Source: Spirogloea muscicola (taxonomy: Eukaryota > Streptophyta > Zygnematophyceae > Spirogloeales > Spirogloeaceae). Taken from it: a stretch of DNA of 26,287 bases. Both the position numbers and the translations under genes were made by a program. The stretch lies in assembly GCA_009602725.1 (NCBI GenBank), contig WELB01000384.1, positions 34,829 through 61,115 of the forward strand, written 5' to 3'. The notes below the pieces were generated by a model. It did no database searches. It was not told the DNA's origin and saw nothing but the letters and a program-made list of their open reading frames with translations. Shown here piece after piece: positions 16,500 to 24,715 of this stretch (positions are counted from its first letter, which is position 1; every line of letters starts with the position of its first letter).

Positions 16500-16955
16500 G
16501 ATACCAAGCGCATTGCACACTTGGCTGGCACTCAGTTTCTCTTACGGACGGCCGTCCATCACCATCTCGGCCTCCCTCCACTTTGTTTGGCTGGCACTCG
16601 ACATGGTGAATGTTGGCCGTTGTTCGAAGGATGAGATCTCATTGGCAGCTCACATGCTTCGATGTGTTGCGGGAAGTGAATGTAATGCCTCCCACAATCT
16701 TCTCAGAGACGCTGTGTATGGCTTGGTGCACGAGGCAGGTTATCTTGCGGCCATGAAGGTGCCAAGCATCATGCCGGTTGTCCAGAAGCGTGGCAGACCT
16801 TACGTCAGGCATCTAGATGTGGTTGCTACCCACCGGAGGGGGGTAGCAACCACATCTAGATGGGCCTCGTCTTCACCTCGACGTCGTACCCATCGACGCA
16901 TACCAACCAGGGCACCCACGCCGACTGTGCCAGGTTGGGCGACACATCATGCGGA
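16500..16955 (+). pseudogene. Retroelement C-terminal domain, copy D (N-terminal half)
   Basis: Reads GRCSKDEISLAAHMLRC, SHNLLRDAVYGLVHEAGY, IMPVVQKRGRPYVRHLDVV, then after an inverted duplication resumes in another frame as GPRLHLDVVPIDAYQPGH to about 16930. The DHxLxC-type zinc motif and HNxLRDA box normally sit just C-terminal to the reverse transcriptase core in this class of non-LTR retrotransposon. The two D-V-V boxes are the likely nuclease-like core. It ends where a copy on the opposite strand begins (about 16957). Confidence 0.75.
16810..16862. repeat. Perfect 22-bp inverted duplication
   Basis: 16810-16831 and 16841-16862 are exact reverse complements with a nine-base spacer. The second arm interrupts the coding frame of copy D between its two D-V-V boxes. 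Confidence 0.97.
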
Positions 16956-16956
16956 G

Positions 16957-17078
16957 AAGAAAAAGAGAAGCGCGGCCAGATTGACTGGTGGCTGGGAAAG
17001 GCCAGCCCAAAAGCATGGACAAGGTCTGAGGGAGCTTGAGTGCGAACGACTAGGACTAAGACATCAGCCAGGGAACGC
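16957..17078 (-). repeat. Retroelement 3' UTR with stem-loop, copy C
   Basis: On the - strand this follows the stop of the C-terminal ORF: TTCGCACTCAAGCTCCCTC, GACCTTGTCCATGCTTTT, stem-loop GGCTGG/CCAGCC (16990-17007), then CAGTCAATCTGGCCGCGC. The same series is at 7273-7350 on +, and similar at 1795-1870 on -. Confidence 0.8.
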
Positions 17079-17549
17079 TCAGTAACCTCTAGACAGGAGA
17101 TGCAGATCCGAGTAGCTAGCTGGTGGAAAGACGTCGCCCTGACGGAAGCCGGAGGCCGCTGCCAAAGCTCGGCCTGCGCGCAAGTGAACCGCGAAGGCGA
17201 GGGACCGCTGCATCGAGACGGCCAAACGCATACGGAACACCTGAGCGAGGGACTCGGCTACGTTGAAGCCGGGCTGCTCGCCCTGCTGCCCGAGGCGGCG
17301 GGCCGCTGCACGCCGCGCCAGGCGGTGGAGCAAGTCAAGCCATCTGGAGCCAAAGGCTCCGTGCACGTCCACTGCCAGTGGAATGAACTCGTCGCCCACC
17401 GGGTGGTCCGAGTACTTCCGTTCCTTCTCGCCCGCCGCTTGGCCGACTGCGTAGCCCGCTGTTGAATGTGGCTGGCTGTCATGGAGTCTGCAGCGCTCCC
17501 AAGCACTCGCGATACACCAGTGTGCTGGGCGTGCACTAGGCCAGGCCAA
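17079..17549 (-). pseudogene. Retroelement C-terminal domain, copy C
   Basis: 156-residue frame: GYAVGQAAGEKERKYSDHP, GDEFIPLAVDVHGAFGSRWL, LLHRLARRAA, SLAQVFRMRLAVSMQRSLAF, RAGRALAAASGFR, PASYSDLHLLSRGY and stop. Very similar to copies A and B. The conserved K (KERKY) matches KELKY in copy A. The part with the D-V-V core is missing on its 5' side. Its frame is intact but it starts without the rest of the polyprotein. Confidence 0.82.
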
Positions 17550-17689
17550 TGGCTTCCGTGGTGGTGGTCTTGCTCCTCAGCTTGGCTTGTCAGATCTGTA
17601 TGTGGTCACTCGAGGATATTAGTGCCCCCCTTAGCCAGCATTTCCCAGTTATCAGGACGTTTGTAAGGCTTTTATTGGCCTCTCTTTCA

Positions 17690-18075
17690 CTTTCATGCGC
17701 AACCGCGCGCTTTCTCTCTTTGGGCTGGCCTCTCACTGCCACTGCCTTTACTGAGACGTATTCTATCTTTGGAAAAAGATGTTGCCACTGTGCAGCCCGA
17801 AGGTGGACAGTTGTGCCTCAGGCAAAGGATTGTGGAGGATAGTCGACAGTGGTCATATTCAGCCTGACATTAAACTGACAGCCTGCAAAAGTGGCGTAGT
17901 ACAGATCACAAGGCAAGAGCAATCGTTGTTTTTGGATGGAGGATACAGTCGACTGCATCAAATGAACTTCTCAATAGTGCAAAGGCTTGTTGGAAGGCTC
18001 ATAGAACTCGACCTTCCCAGCTCACCTGCTCATGGGATGGTCTTTCTGTTGAATATAGACATATGGTGAATCAGT
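17690..18075 (+). repeat. Retroelement 3'-UTR-type repeat fragment
   Basis: A degenerate stem-loop region TTGGGCTGGCCTCTCACTGCC near 17720 followed by sequence akin to 8610-8760 (GGAAGGCTCATAGAACTCGACC near 17992). The + frame 17549-17842 begins with a hydrophobic stretch but runs into this repeat, so I do not call it a gene. Confidence 0.5.
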
Positions 18076-18177
18076 GGGTTGGTAGAATCACCCATTCCGC
18101 TCATTCTGCTAGGCCGACGAGGGTCTCCCTAGATAAGGGAGGCCCTGGCAGATGACAGGATTGGCCCGAACAATCTC

Positions 18178-18398
18178 GTGGCTCTGAGTGCGGCTAGGCG
18201 GCGCTGTGTGCGCGGCGGCTCTGAGTGCGGCTAGGCGGCGCAGTGTGCGCGGCGGCTCTGAGTGCGGCTAGGCGACGCTGTGTGTGCGGCGGCTCTGTGT
18301 GTGGTGAGGCGGCGCTGTGTGCTTGCCAGCTCTGTGTGCGGCCAGGTGGAGCTGAGTGCTCATCGGCTCTAGAGTGTGATCAGGCAAGTCTTTGTGTT
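18178..18398. repeat. 37-bp tandem repeat, about six copies
   Basis: Units start at 18178, 18215, 18252, 18289, 18326 and 18363. Consensus begins GCGGCTCTGAGTGCGGCTAG and ends GCGCTGTGTGCGCG. The first three are nearly identical; the last three are increasingly diverged, giving a clear gradient of decay from left to right. Confidence 0.93.
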
Positions 18399-19100
18399 AC
18401 TCTGAATACTTTGTGATCATGAGTGCGTCTGCGTCTGCGCCCACATCTGCGCCAAGACGAGGACGGTCTGCCGGTCCTCCCACACAAAACAGGAAGTGAT
18501 GGCTGTAGGACATGAAGAGCAGGTACAGGTTGTTGAACGTGGAAGACAAGGGCACACAGAGCAAGAAAACTTTCACTTTCAAGAGGATTCCGCGCAAGTT
18601 GGTTTTCATATAAACACGTGAATGCCACATGAAAGCAAGGACAAAACTTGGCTGTCATAGGTAGATTTCATGCAGATAAGCATATGGCATCCTACCTGTT
18701 CTCTTTTGCCTTCCTGACATGAATCGAAGACCCCAGTTTGAAATATACGAGCTCCTTCACTCTCCTGAGTGCTTTCCAGATGATTCTGGAAGGGAGCGAG
18801 AGAAGGGAGAAGGCAGATAGTAGCTTCCCTGGGCCCATGGCCTTCATCTGTCGTCCAGACCCTGACCTCATGCCTGGGCTTACACTTGCTCTTTGAACAT
18901 TGCACCTTCCGGCGCTTTCAGACCTTGTTCGTTCTTTCTTGGGGTGGTCTTCCATTGCCATTGCCTTCCATTGAAGAGCTGTTTCGGTTTTGCTATCTGT
19001 AGAACCACAGGCACATAGAATACCTTCTTGGAGAAGTACCAGAAATTGAATCCTCATCTTTCAAAGATTTCTCAACTAGTCAGAACACTCAGAGGTAGCC
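18399..19100. other. Unassigned region after the 37-bp array
   Basis: A short frame 18419-18499 (MSASASAPTSAPRRGRSAGP and six more residues) starts just after the array; too short to call. A degenerate retroelement tail (GACCTTGTTCGTTCTTTCTT and GGGGTGGTCTTCCATTGCC) lies near 18920-18965. Nothing else recognised. Confidence 0.4.
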
Positions 19101-19109
19101 GTCATAGCT

Positions 19110-19260
19110 CTTTCCGGAAGTAACCTTGATGAAGTTGTGTGTTGGACAGGTTCTTGAGCACCAGCACGTCTGCTGTCATAAGGAGTGGTCTAACAGCTTC
19201 AAGAGTACTCCAACCTCCACCCCTTCTCATCGCCCATGGAACCGGAGGTATCATATATAC
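19110..19260 (-). repeat. Cys-rich repeat family Z, copy 2 (partial)
   Basis: Resembles 7990-8115: GTAACCTTGATGAAG, GACAGGTTCTTGAGCACC, GTCATAAGGAGTGGTCTAAC, TCAAGAGTACTCCAACC, ATCGCCCATGGA. The Cys-rich part present at 8.2 and 25.5 kb is not attached. Confidence 0.65.
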
Positions 19261-20830
19261 CGTTGGATAAGGTGCAGTGTAGTCCATGTGCATGTGATTG
19301 AAGAATCACTCAATGCATCTTGCAGGATGTTCATCATGTTTCCTCTAGGAATCTCCCGTCAGGTCAAGATAATATCCGTCAAGGCAAAGAGGTTCACTTC
19401 TGCAAACGCGTGTAAGGTCGTCAACCCTATTTCTGGTTTTGTGGTAGCTGCTGTTATCTGGCACGTCAATCTGTATTGCTTGCATTGCTCTCTTGCTGAG
19501 CGAGCAGCATCTTCCTGAGCCTCTGTGAGAGAAATATAGCGGAGGGGGTACGAAGTATTTCAACTGACCAGAGTCCATTTTGAGCATGATCGAATTTGAC
19601 CCCCTTGGCTACTCCCGACATTGTTGGAAATATGCGTATTTCAACCAGCATCACAGCAAATTGAAAATAGTCAAGTGAAGCTCGAGCAACCGCACATGCT
19701 TTTTGTGCAATTGCTGTTCTCACTGACGTCCTTGCACCTGCTGCTACGTCAACAGTACCTCACTTGTACGTGAACCCACTTCCATGACATGGCAGGGGGA
19801 TCCTTCCTCTCGAGCTCAGGCTTCTGTTTTGGATGCTGTTCTGAGGCAGGAAGCTGCCAATGCCACCAATACTCTCGCTTGCAACGTCAGACACGGCTGC
19901 TGACTTCTCTTGCTCCTGGAAGGAAGTGTACTGGCTGCCTGCGAGCATTGAGTAGTAGTAAGTACGCAGACAGAAGCGTGGGTAGCTGCACGATTTTCGC
20001 TAGTTAAGAAAGGGGTATCCACACGGAGTTGCATTCTCTAAGCCCTTTGCTGCAGTTGCTAAGTCTAATCCTACACGTACCTCAGTGTCTGTTGACGATC
20101 CGGAAATTTCACAGCAACAAATGGATGTGCAACGTCTACCTCAATGGCGAGCTTGACTCATGAATTCACTCCGCAAAGCCTGAGGGCCTTGTTTATCAGG
20201 AAGAGGACTCATTCATTTGTCTGCTTGTTTGCCCGATCCAACTTCCAGAAAAAGTGACAACTATGCAATGCTTCACTGCACTGCCTTAAGTCGCTTTGAC
20301 ATTTGTGACGTTTGATTCTAGTAATCAAGACAGGCATTCTCCATATTTCTCTTGTACATGCCTCATGCCTTCATCTGTCTCCGTGCTAAGGAGGCTCTCT
20401 GTGCATACTTGTGCTATGGTGCGCTGTGAAAAGCAAAGCAAGTGTACCTGCTGGGTGCTTGTCAACCTGGCAAGCTTCAGCAGATTGGGCTACTATTCAT
20501 GAGATCTTCATGGCCTCCTTGATATGGCAACAATGACAAAGTCAAGAACACACTGAGCAAGGTGCGTTGTGTACTTCCTCCAGTTTGTTGTGTACATGCG
20601 CCCGAGTAGTATGTGCTGAGGCTGTCTTTGTCACTCTCTGGCGAGGATTATTAGCACTTCTGCGACTGTGTGCACGCTTGTGTCGACACAAGCAGGCCCT
20701 GTGCACGGCTCTTCAACGCCTTCTGTGCAGGCCGGTACCTTCTGCTCAGCCTCACTCAGCCACCAAACTACAACTACCAAAGAGGAGGCGACTGCGGCTG
20801 CTGACCAACTAAGGAGAGAAAGAGCTCGCC
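19261..20830. other. Unassigned 1.5-kb region
   Basis: Lower GC than the retroelement DNA and without obvious repeats. Some short frames look protein-like (for example the - frame 19466-19723 with ARASLDYFQFAVMLVEIRIF), but none shows a known domain and none extends past about 85 residues. It could hold exons of a host gene or old transposon sequence; I cannot tell. Confidence 0.35.
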
Positions 20831-20966
20831 CATCGAGGATAGGGGCTGGACAAGCCAGCCCAAAAAAAAATGAACAGAGTACGAGAAGGAAATTTCGTGT
20901 ATTTGAAGCAATTGAAGGCCAGTATGGCCAAGTACAGAGGTAAGCACATCTTATGACGTAGCAGCT
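20820..20966 (-). repeat. Retroelement 3' end: type II UTR plus stem-loop
   Basis: On the - strand: ACGTCATAAGATGTGCTTAC, TACTTGGCCATACTGGCC, TTCAAATACACGAAATTTCC, TTCTCGTACTCTGTTCATT, then stem-loop GGCTGG/CCAGCC (20844-20860) and CCTATCCTCGATGGGCGAGC. This copy joins the type II UTR of 8.8 and 24.6 kb to the common terminal stem-loop. Confidence 0.75.
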
Positions 20967-20979
20967 AGCATCTAGCAGC

Positions 20980-21190
20980 TACTGGAGCTGCTAGTGGAGT
21001 GAGGCAGCAGCTGTGCCAGGAGGAATGGAGGGGTGGGGGGGAGAAGAGGGCTGGAAGTGCCACGATTGGGGCCTTGACATCCTGTCCTGCTGGAGCTGCT
21101 AGAGGAGGAGTGAGGCAGCATCCATAGCAGGAGGGATGGGGGGCTGGGGAAGGATGGCCGGAAGTGCCGATGAGGGTCTTGTCGACCTGG
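20980..21190. repeat. Two-copy tandem repeat of about 105 bp
   Basis: 20983-21080 and 21089-21190 share TGGAGCTGCTAG, GGAGTGAGGCAGCA, GGCTGG and GGAAGTGCC in order, with small gaps. Confidence 0.65.
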
Positions 21191-21427
21191 CGTGGCGTAC
21201 GAGAAGGGGGCCAGGGGAAGTGCTCAACAGAAGAGCGGCCTCAACAGCCAGCCAGGTGAATCCGAGGGCGGGCGGCTCAGAGGCGCAGCGCGGCCGGCCC
21301 GGGCGCGCGTGCGGGCGTGTGATCCGGGGGAGGACGGCCGGGAGAGCCGCGCCGGCACGGCGGGGGGGCTCCGCGCCAGGCGTATGGGCGGCGCCGTGCC
21401 TAGACACGAGATGATGCAGATGGAAGC

Positions 21428-21480
21428 TCAGTACCCACGAGTAAGCAACAGCAGGCCAAAGCCGAGTAGCTCGCAGCTGG
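21428..21480 (-). pseudogene. Retroelement C-terminal end fragment
   Basis: On the - strand: CTGCGAGCTACTCGGCTTTG then CTGTTGCTTACTCGTGGGTA and TGA at 21428-21430, the end of the domain (SYS...LLLTRGY stop). A frame change and loss of the upstream part leave only this tail. The - frame 21400-21738 crosses it in the wrong phase. Confidence 0.6.
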
Positions 21481-21494
21481 GAAAGAGGGACGTA

Positions 21495-22125
21495 AGGCAC
21501 TGGCTGTGAGAGACCAGCCCAACGAGAGAGAAGGCGCGCGTCTCGCATGAAAGGAAAGCGTGGCCAAGACAAGCCTAAGACATAGTTCAGACAACAACCA
21601 GTGCAAAGAAATGGCGGTCTTGTCGACCGGTCCTACAAGTAGAAATGACGCGTTTAGAGGAGAAGTGGCTCTCCCAATGGGGGCAAGGGCTGTGAAATGC
21701 CAGCCCGAAAAGAGTTGCCAAAGGTTCGAAGGGGCCAACTTGACGGAGAGGCCTAAAGCGCGGAGCAGCCAAGGCGTGGGCCATGGACCGCAGAAGGGGG
21801 ACTGACATCTCCAGGAGAGGGCGATGGCTGTGATTTGCCAGCCAAAAAAGAGGTCTGAACCAAGTTCGAAGGAGGCCAGAAAAGTGCTAAGCGAAGGGTC
21901 AGCCTACGGAAGAAGTGTGCGCCCATAGAGGATAGGGGCTGGGAAAGGTCAGCCCCAACATTGAATGAACGAATGGCGAAGGGGCCATGAGGAAGGGCTA
22001 AAGCTAGCAGAATGGAATCAAGCAGCTAATAAATACTCAGTAACACTCAACTACATCCGCTTCTGGAGCTGATAGAGAAAGAAACAGCTCCTCCAATCTA
22101 TGGCATCGGCTTTGAGAGGCCAGCC
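21495..22125 (-). repeat. Array of five stem-loop tails
   Basis: Hairpins at 21502-21519 (GGCTG/CAGCC), 21687-21706 (GGGCTG/CAGCCC), 21825-21844 (TGGCTG/CAGCCA), 21935-21956 (GGGGCTG/CAGCCCC) and 22107-22125 (weak). Each is preceded on the - strand by sequence like AACTTGGTTCAGACC or TTCATTCA and followed by CCTATC-like or GAGAGCC-like sequence. Spacing is about 110-190 bases. Loops are eight bases in the first four. Confidence 0.7.
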
Positions 22126-22428
22126 CAGAGGAACGTACATCATCTGAAAGGGCCGGAAGGCGCAAGAGGCAGGATACTCAAGCAAGTGGGCGGGCCTCAA
22201 GAACCTAAGAGGACAGGAGTTTGTCGTGACCAGCGCACCGCCGACGCGGTGTCGCCGCCTCGCTTGGTAGCTTCCGAGCGCGGGGCCCACGCGTGAAGAG
22301 GGCGGCCCGTCCGTAGTGGTGGCGGGCATTCCCGAGACGACCACTCCTGGAGGACGTGGCGCCACAAGCGGGCAGACCCCCCAGCCGGCGGCGCACGTCG
22401 ACAGAGAATCAGATCTCGAGCTGCCGCC
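22126..22428. other. GC-rich lead-in to retroelement copy A
   Basis: No domain recognised. CGACGCGGTGTCGCCGCC near 22243 resembles CGACGCGGTGCCGCCGCC near 12705, next to another retroelement copy on the opposite strand. Confidence 0.45.
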
Positions 22429-23130
22429 ATGTCTCCAGGTGTGCGTCAGCGCGAATGTGGCGAGCGAGGGGCCGAGCTTGGGGAGCTGGCCGCTCAAGTT
22501 CTACGCTGCGCCCACGGCGGCGAGCGGACAGCGGCCCACGACCGCCTCCGCGATGCGATGCATGGTATCCTGGTGGAGGATGGCTTCTCGGTGGCAGCGG
22601 AGACCTCCGCCGTCATGCCGCTCCAGGAAAGGGCACCGACGGTCTCCACGCTCGTCGCGGAGACCTGGTGGTCAGCCGGCGGGTCGCGTCTTGACCTGGA
22701 CGTGGTGACTACCGACGCGTACAACCGCTCCCACCCAGCCCAATGCGCCACCAAGGCTGGGTATGCTGTCGCCTGCGCCGCCTGGGCTAAGGAGCTCAAG
22801 TACGCCAACCATCCGCGGGAAGACGAGTTCTTCCCGTCGGCTATTGACACCCATGGAGCGCTGGGCGCTCGTTGGCTCGAGCTGCTCAACCAGCTCGCCC
22901 GCAACGCCATCGTCCGCCGCTTCCATGGAGAGCCGGTGGACTTTCCTGCAGCCGGGTCGCTGGCGCAAGTGTACCGTATGCGCCTGGCCGTCTCGCTGCA
23001 GCGGTCAATGGCTCGCGCGCTGCACCTGCGTGCCGGCAGAGCCCTCGCTGCTGCCTCTGGCTCTGGTCAGAAGACCCACTTCCAGGAGCCTAGCTTCTCT
23101 GACCTGCGGCTGCTTAGCAGGGGGTACTGA
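22429..23130 (+). CDS. Retroelement C-terminal (nuclease-like) domain, best copy (A)
   Basis: 233 intact codons, ending in TGA. Order of features: LAAQVLRCAHGG (remnant of a DHxLxC zinc motif, residues 20-31), AAHDRLRDAMHGIL (36-48), GSRLDLDVVTTDAY (85-98), KELKYANHP (121-129), FFPSAIDTHGALGARWLELL (134-153), SLAQVYRMRLAVSLQRSMAR (177-196), RAGRALAAASGSG (201-213), FSDLRLLSRGY (223-233). An HxxLRDA box, a D-V-V core, a following Lys and a VET/IDTHG-like segment are what I recall after the reverse transcriptase in a class of non-LTR retrotransposon proteins; the acidic residues plus Lys may be a restriction-enzyme-like nuclease site, which is inference. The reverse transcriptase is missing upstream, so this is a 5'-truncated copy and probably not a functional gene. 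Confidence 0.75.
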   Translation: MSPGVRQRECGERGAELGELAAQVLRCAHGGERTAAHDRLRDAMHGILVEDGFSVAAETSAVMPLQERAPTVSTLVAETWWSAGGSRLDLDVVTTDAYNRSHPAQCATKAGYAVACAAWAKELKYANHPREDEFFPSAIDTHGALGARWLELLNQLARNAIVRRFHGEPVDFPAAGSLAQVYRMRLAVSLQRSMARALHLRAGRALAAASGSGQKTHFQEPSFSDLRLLSRGY

Positions 23131-23262
23131 GTGATTCGTAGCTGCTTTGTTTCTCTGTGTGCTTGTCTTTCTTAGCGCTTCCCCTCTCCCCTTCTCGTCC
23201 TTTGTTCATTCTCTTTTGGGCTGGCTTGTCTAGCCCCTATCCTCAATAGGCGAGCCCTTTCT
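23131..23262 (+). repeat. 3' UTR of retroelement copy A with stem-loop
   Basis: GATTCGTAGCTGCTTTGTTT, CTTAGCGCTTCCCC, TTCTCGTCCTTTGTTCATT, stem-loop 23218-23236 (GGGCTGG with CTAGCCC), then CCTATCCTCAATAGGCGAGC. The best assignment of the stem-loop to a coding sequence: 87 bases after the TGA. Confidence 0.85.
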
Positions 23263-23263
23263 T

Positions 23264-23600
23264 CTGCCCAACCGTTGGCACGCCGTTCGGCCTTCAACAA
23301 TCTTCCGCTGCTAACGGTAGCCCGCCATGGCTACCTGAAAGCATACTTGATTCAGGTGGGGCCCGCAGGATGCTGACCTCGCTTGCCACGAGTGCGGGCA
23401 TGTCCACCTTGCTTTGAGGTCACCTGATGTGACCGCAGCGGGGGCCTCCACCGCCGGGTCCGCATGTGCCAGGCCCAGGCTTACCCGTAAATCATCGTAG
23501 TTGGGCTTGATGACCAGAATGGTCAATGGCAGCCCTGGCGGGCTAGCGTCAGCAGCGGAACACTGTTGAAGGCCGAACGGCGTGCCAGCGGCTGGGCAGA
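23264..23600. mobile_element. Foldback element with 69-bp terminal inverted repeats
   Basis: 23264-23332 and 23531-23600 are inverted repeats, by eye about 88-90 percent identical, with an inner spacer of 198 bases. Arms start TCTGCCC and include GGCACGCCGTTCGGCC and GCTAGCCCGCC (or GGTAGCCCGCC). No target-site duplication is obvious. The spacer resembles 60-175 at the start of the window, so the family is dispersed. It lies directly after the end of retroelement copy A. Confidence 0.75.
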
Positions 23601-24124
23601 GCCCAGTGAGAGGTGATGGGGGATGGAGCGTTGAGGGGGCAGCGAGGCAGGGCTTGGGCCAGTAAGTTGAAAGTGACCCAGCAGCGGGGTTGGTCAAGTG
23701 CCCTTCCTTGTGTGAGTGTCCGGGCCCCTGCCCTCGTCTAGTGTTTTGCAGTAGCTTTGTAGTGTAGTCCTTTTTCGGCACTTCTATCTTTGGCTTTGGA
23801 CATTGTCCATCTTATTGGGCTGGCTTTGCCAGCCCCTCTTCTCTATGGGCGAGCTCTTTCTCCTGCGCCAGGCGCGTCGGGCGCCCGGGTCACGAAGGTC
23901 TGGTCGACAAAGGTCTGTGTCTGCCTCCGGTCAACCCTTGACCTACCCTGACCTGCGGTCCGATCAACAGTGACCTGCCAGGACCGGCGCCAGGAGCTGT
24001 GGTGCCGCCATGTGGCGGCTCCTCGCTGCGCTTCGCAACTACCGGGAAGTAGCCGTATCCAACCTCGGTCAGCTTAGCACTATGGCTTTCCATCAGCTAT
24101 GTCTACCTATTAACCGTAATGGTT
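23601..24124. other. Unassigned, with one stem-loop tail
   Basis: A strong stem-loop GGGCTGGC/GCCAGCCC (8-bp stem, TTT loop) is at 23817-23835, followed by CCTCTTCTCTATGGGCGAGC. The rest shows no gene; GACCTG and GACCTACC motifs recur near 23930-23980. Confidence 0.5.
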
Positions 24125-24527
24125 AACCCCAGATTCACAACAGGCTTGTCATGAGATATTCCGTCGGTGGCTTATTGATGACGATCTGACAAGGCATGTG
24201 AGGTGGCTGCACACGTGGACAACCGAGGCACGTCACCTATCAGTCTAATGGGAAATAAGTTTCGCCAAGACGGCACCTCCAGCTCAGCCCTGGTCATATG
24301 AGATACCTAAGCTAACTTCATTTAAGTACGTGGATTCTGTTGACCATACAAGTGCAGGAACTATGTGTGATGAAGCTTGGAAGCCTCTGATGGCACGTGT
24401 TTGGTGGAAAAGAAGGGTCAGGTTGCCTCGTCTCGACGATGCCTCAAACTGCGCTAATTGCTTTGAACAAAGAAGAGAATGTCACCGACAGCGGGGAGTG
24501 TATGGGTCGCATTCAGCCGGCTGCTAG
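24125..24527 (+). pseudogene. Non-LTR reverse transcriptase core fragment
   Basis: One frame with a single stop (TAA at about 24247): RRWLIDDDL (possible remnant of the catalytic YxDD box), LHTWTTEARHLSV, stop, WEISFAKTAPPAQPW, IPKLTSFKYVD, DEAWKPLMARVWWKRR, ending at 24527. The spacing of a DD box, a W, an xxxxKT box and an FKYLG-like box is the order in the fingers-to-thumb part of non-LTR reverse transcriptases. It is the only piece of polymerase seen in this window and probably belongs to the same family as the C-terminal domains. Confidence 0.65.
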
Positions 24528-24589
24528 CTCAAAAAGCTATGCGACAGAGGTAAGAGGGTTTTGCCCCGCAACTTCTTCTGCCACCGTCT

Positions 24590-24715
24590 TCATGGAAAAA
24601 TCTCGTAAATTTGAAACAAACGAAGGCCAAATGGCCAAGTACAAAGGCAAGCACATCTGAAGACCTACATGACCTACAGCAAATTGACCCGCTCACTTAC
24701 CACGGGTCAAAACAT
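24590..24715 (-). repeat. Type II retroelement 3' UTR, copy of E
   Basis: On the - strand, ACCCGTGGTAAGTGAGCGGG, TCAATTTG, TACTTGGCCATTTGGCC and TTTCAAATTTACGAGA follow the end of the C-terminal domain copy E (LHVLTRG), which confirms that this block is a retroelement 3' UTR. On + it also reads EKSRKFETNEGQMAKYKGKH, which I take as incidental. Confidence 0.7.

Noticed and set aside
17549-17842. 97-codon + frame with a signal-peptide-like start
   Set aside because: It runs into the common retroelement tail after about 50 codons and matches no family.
18178-18398. Possible CRISPR array
   Set aside because: Units are contiguous with no unique spacers and diverge progressively; it is a tandem satellite in a eukaryotic genome.
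24397-24660. 87-codon + frame ending MAKYKGKHI as a small gene
   Set aside because: It overlaps the reverse transcriptase fragment in another frame and the type II 3' UTR of a copy on the - strand.
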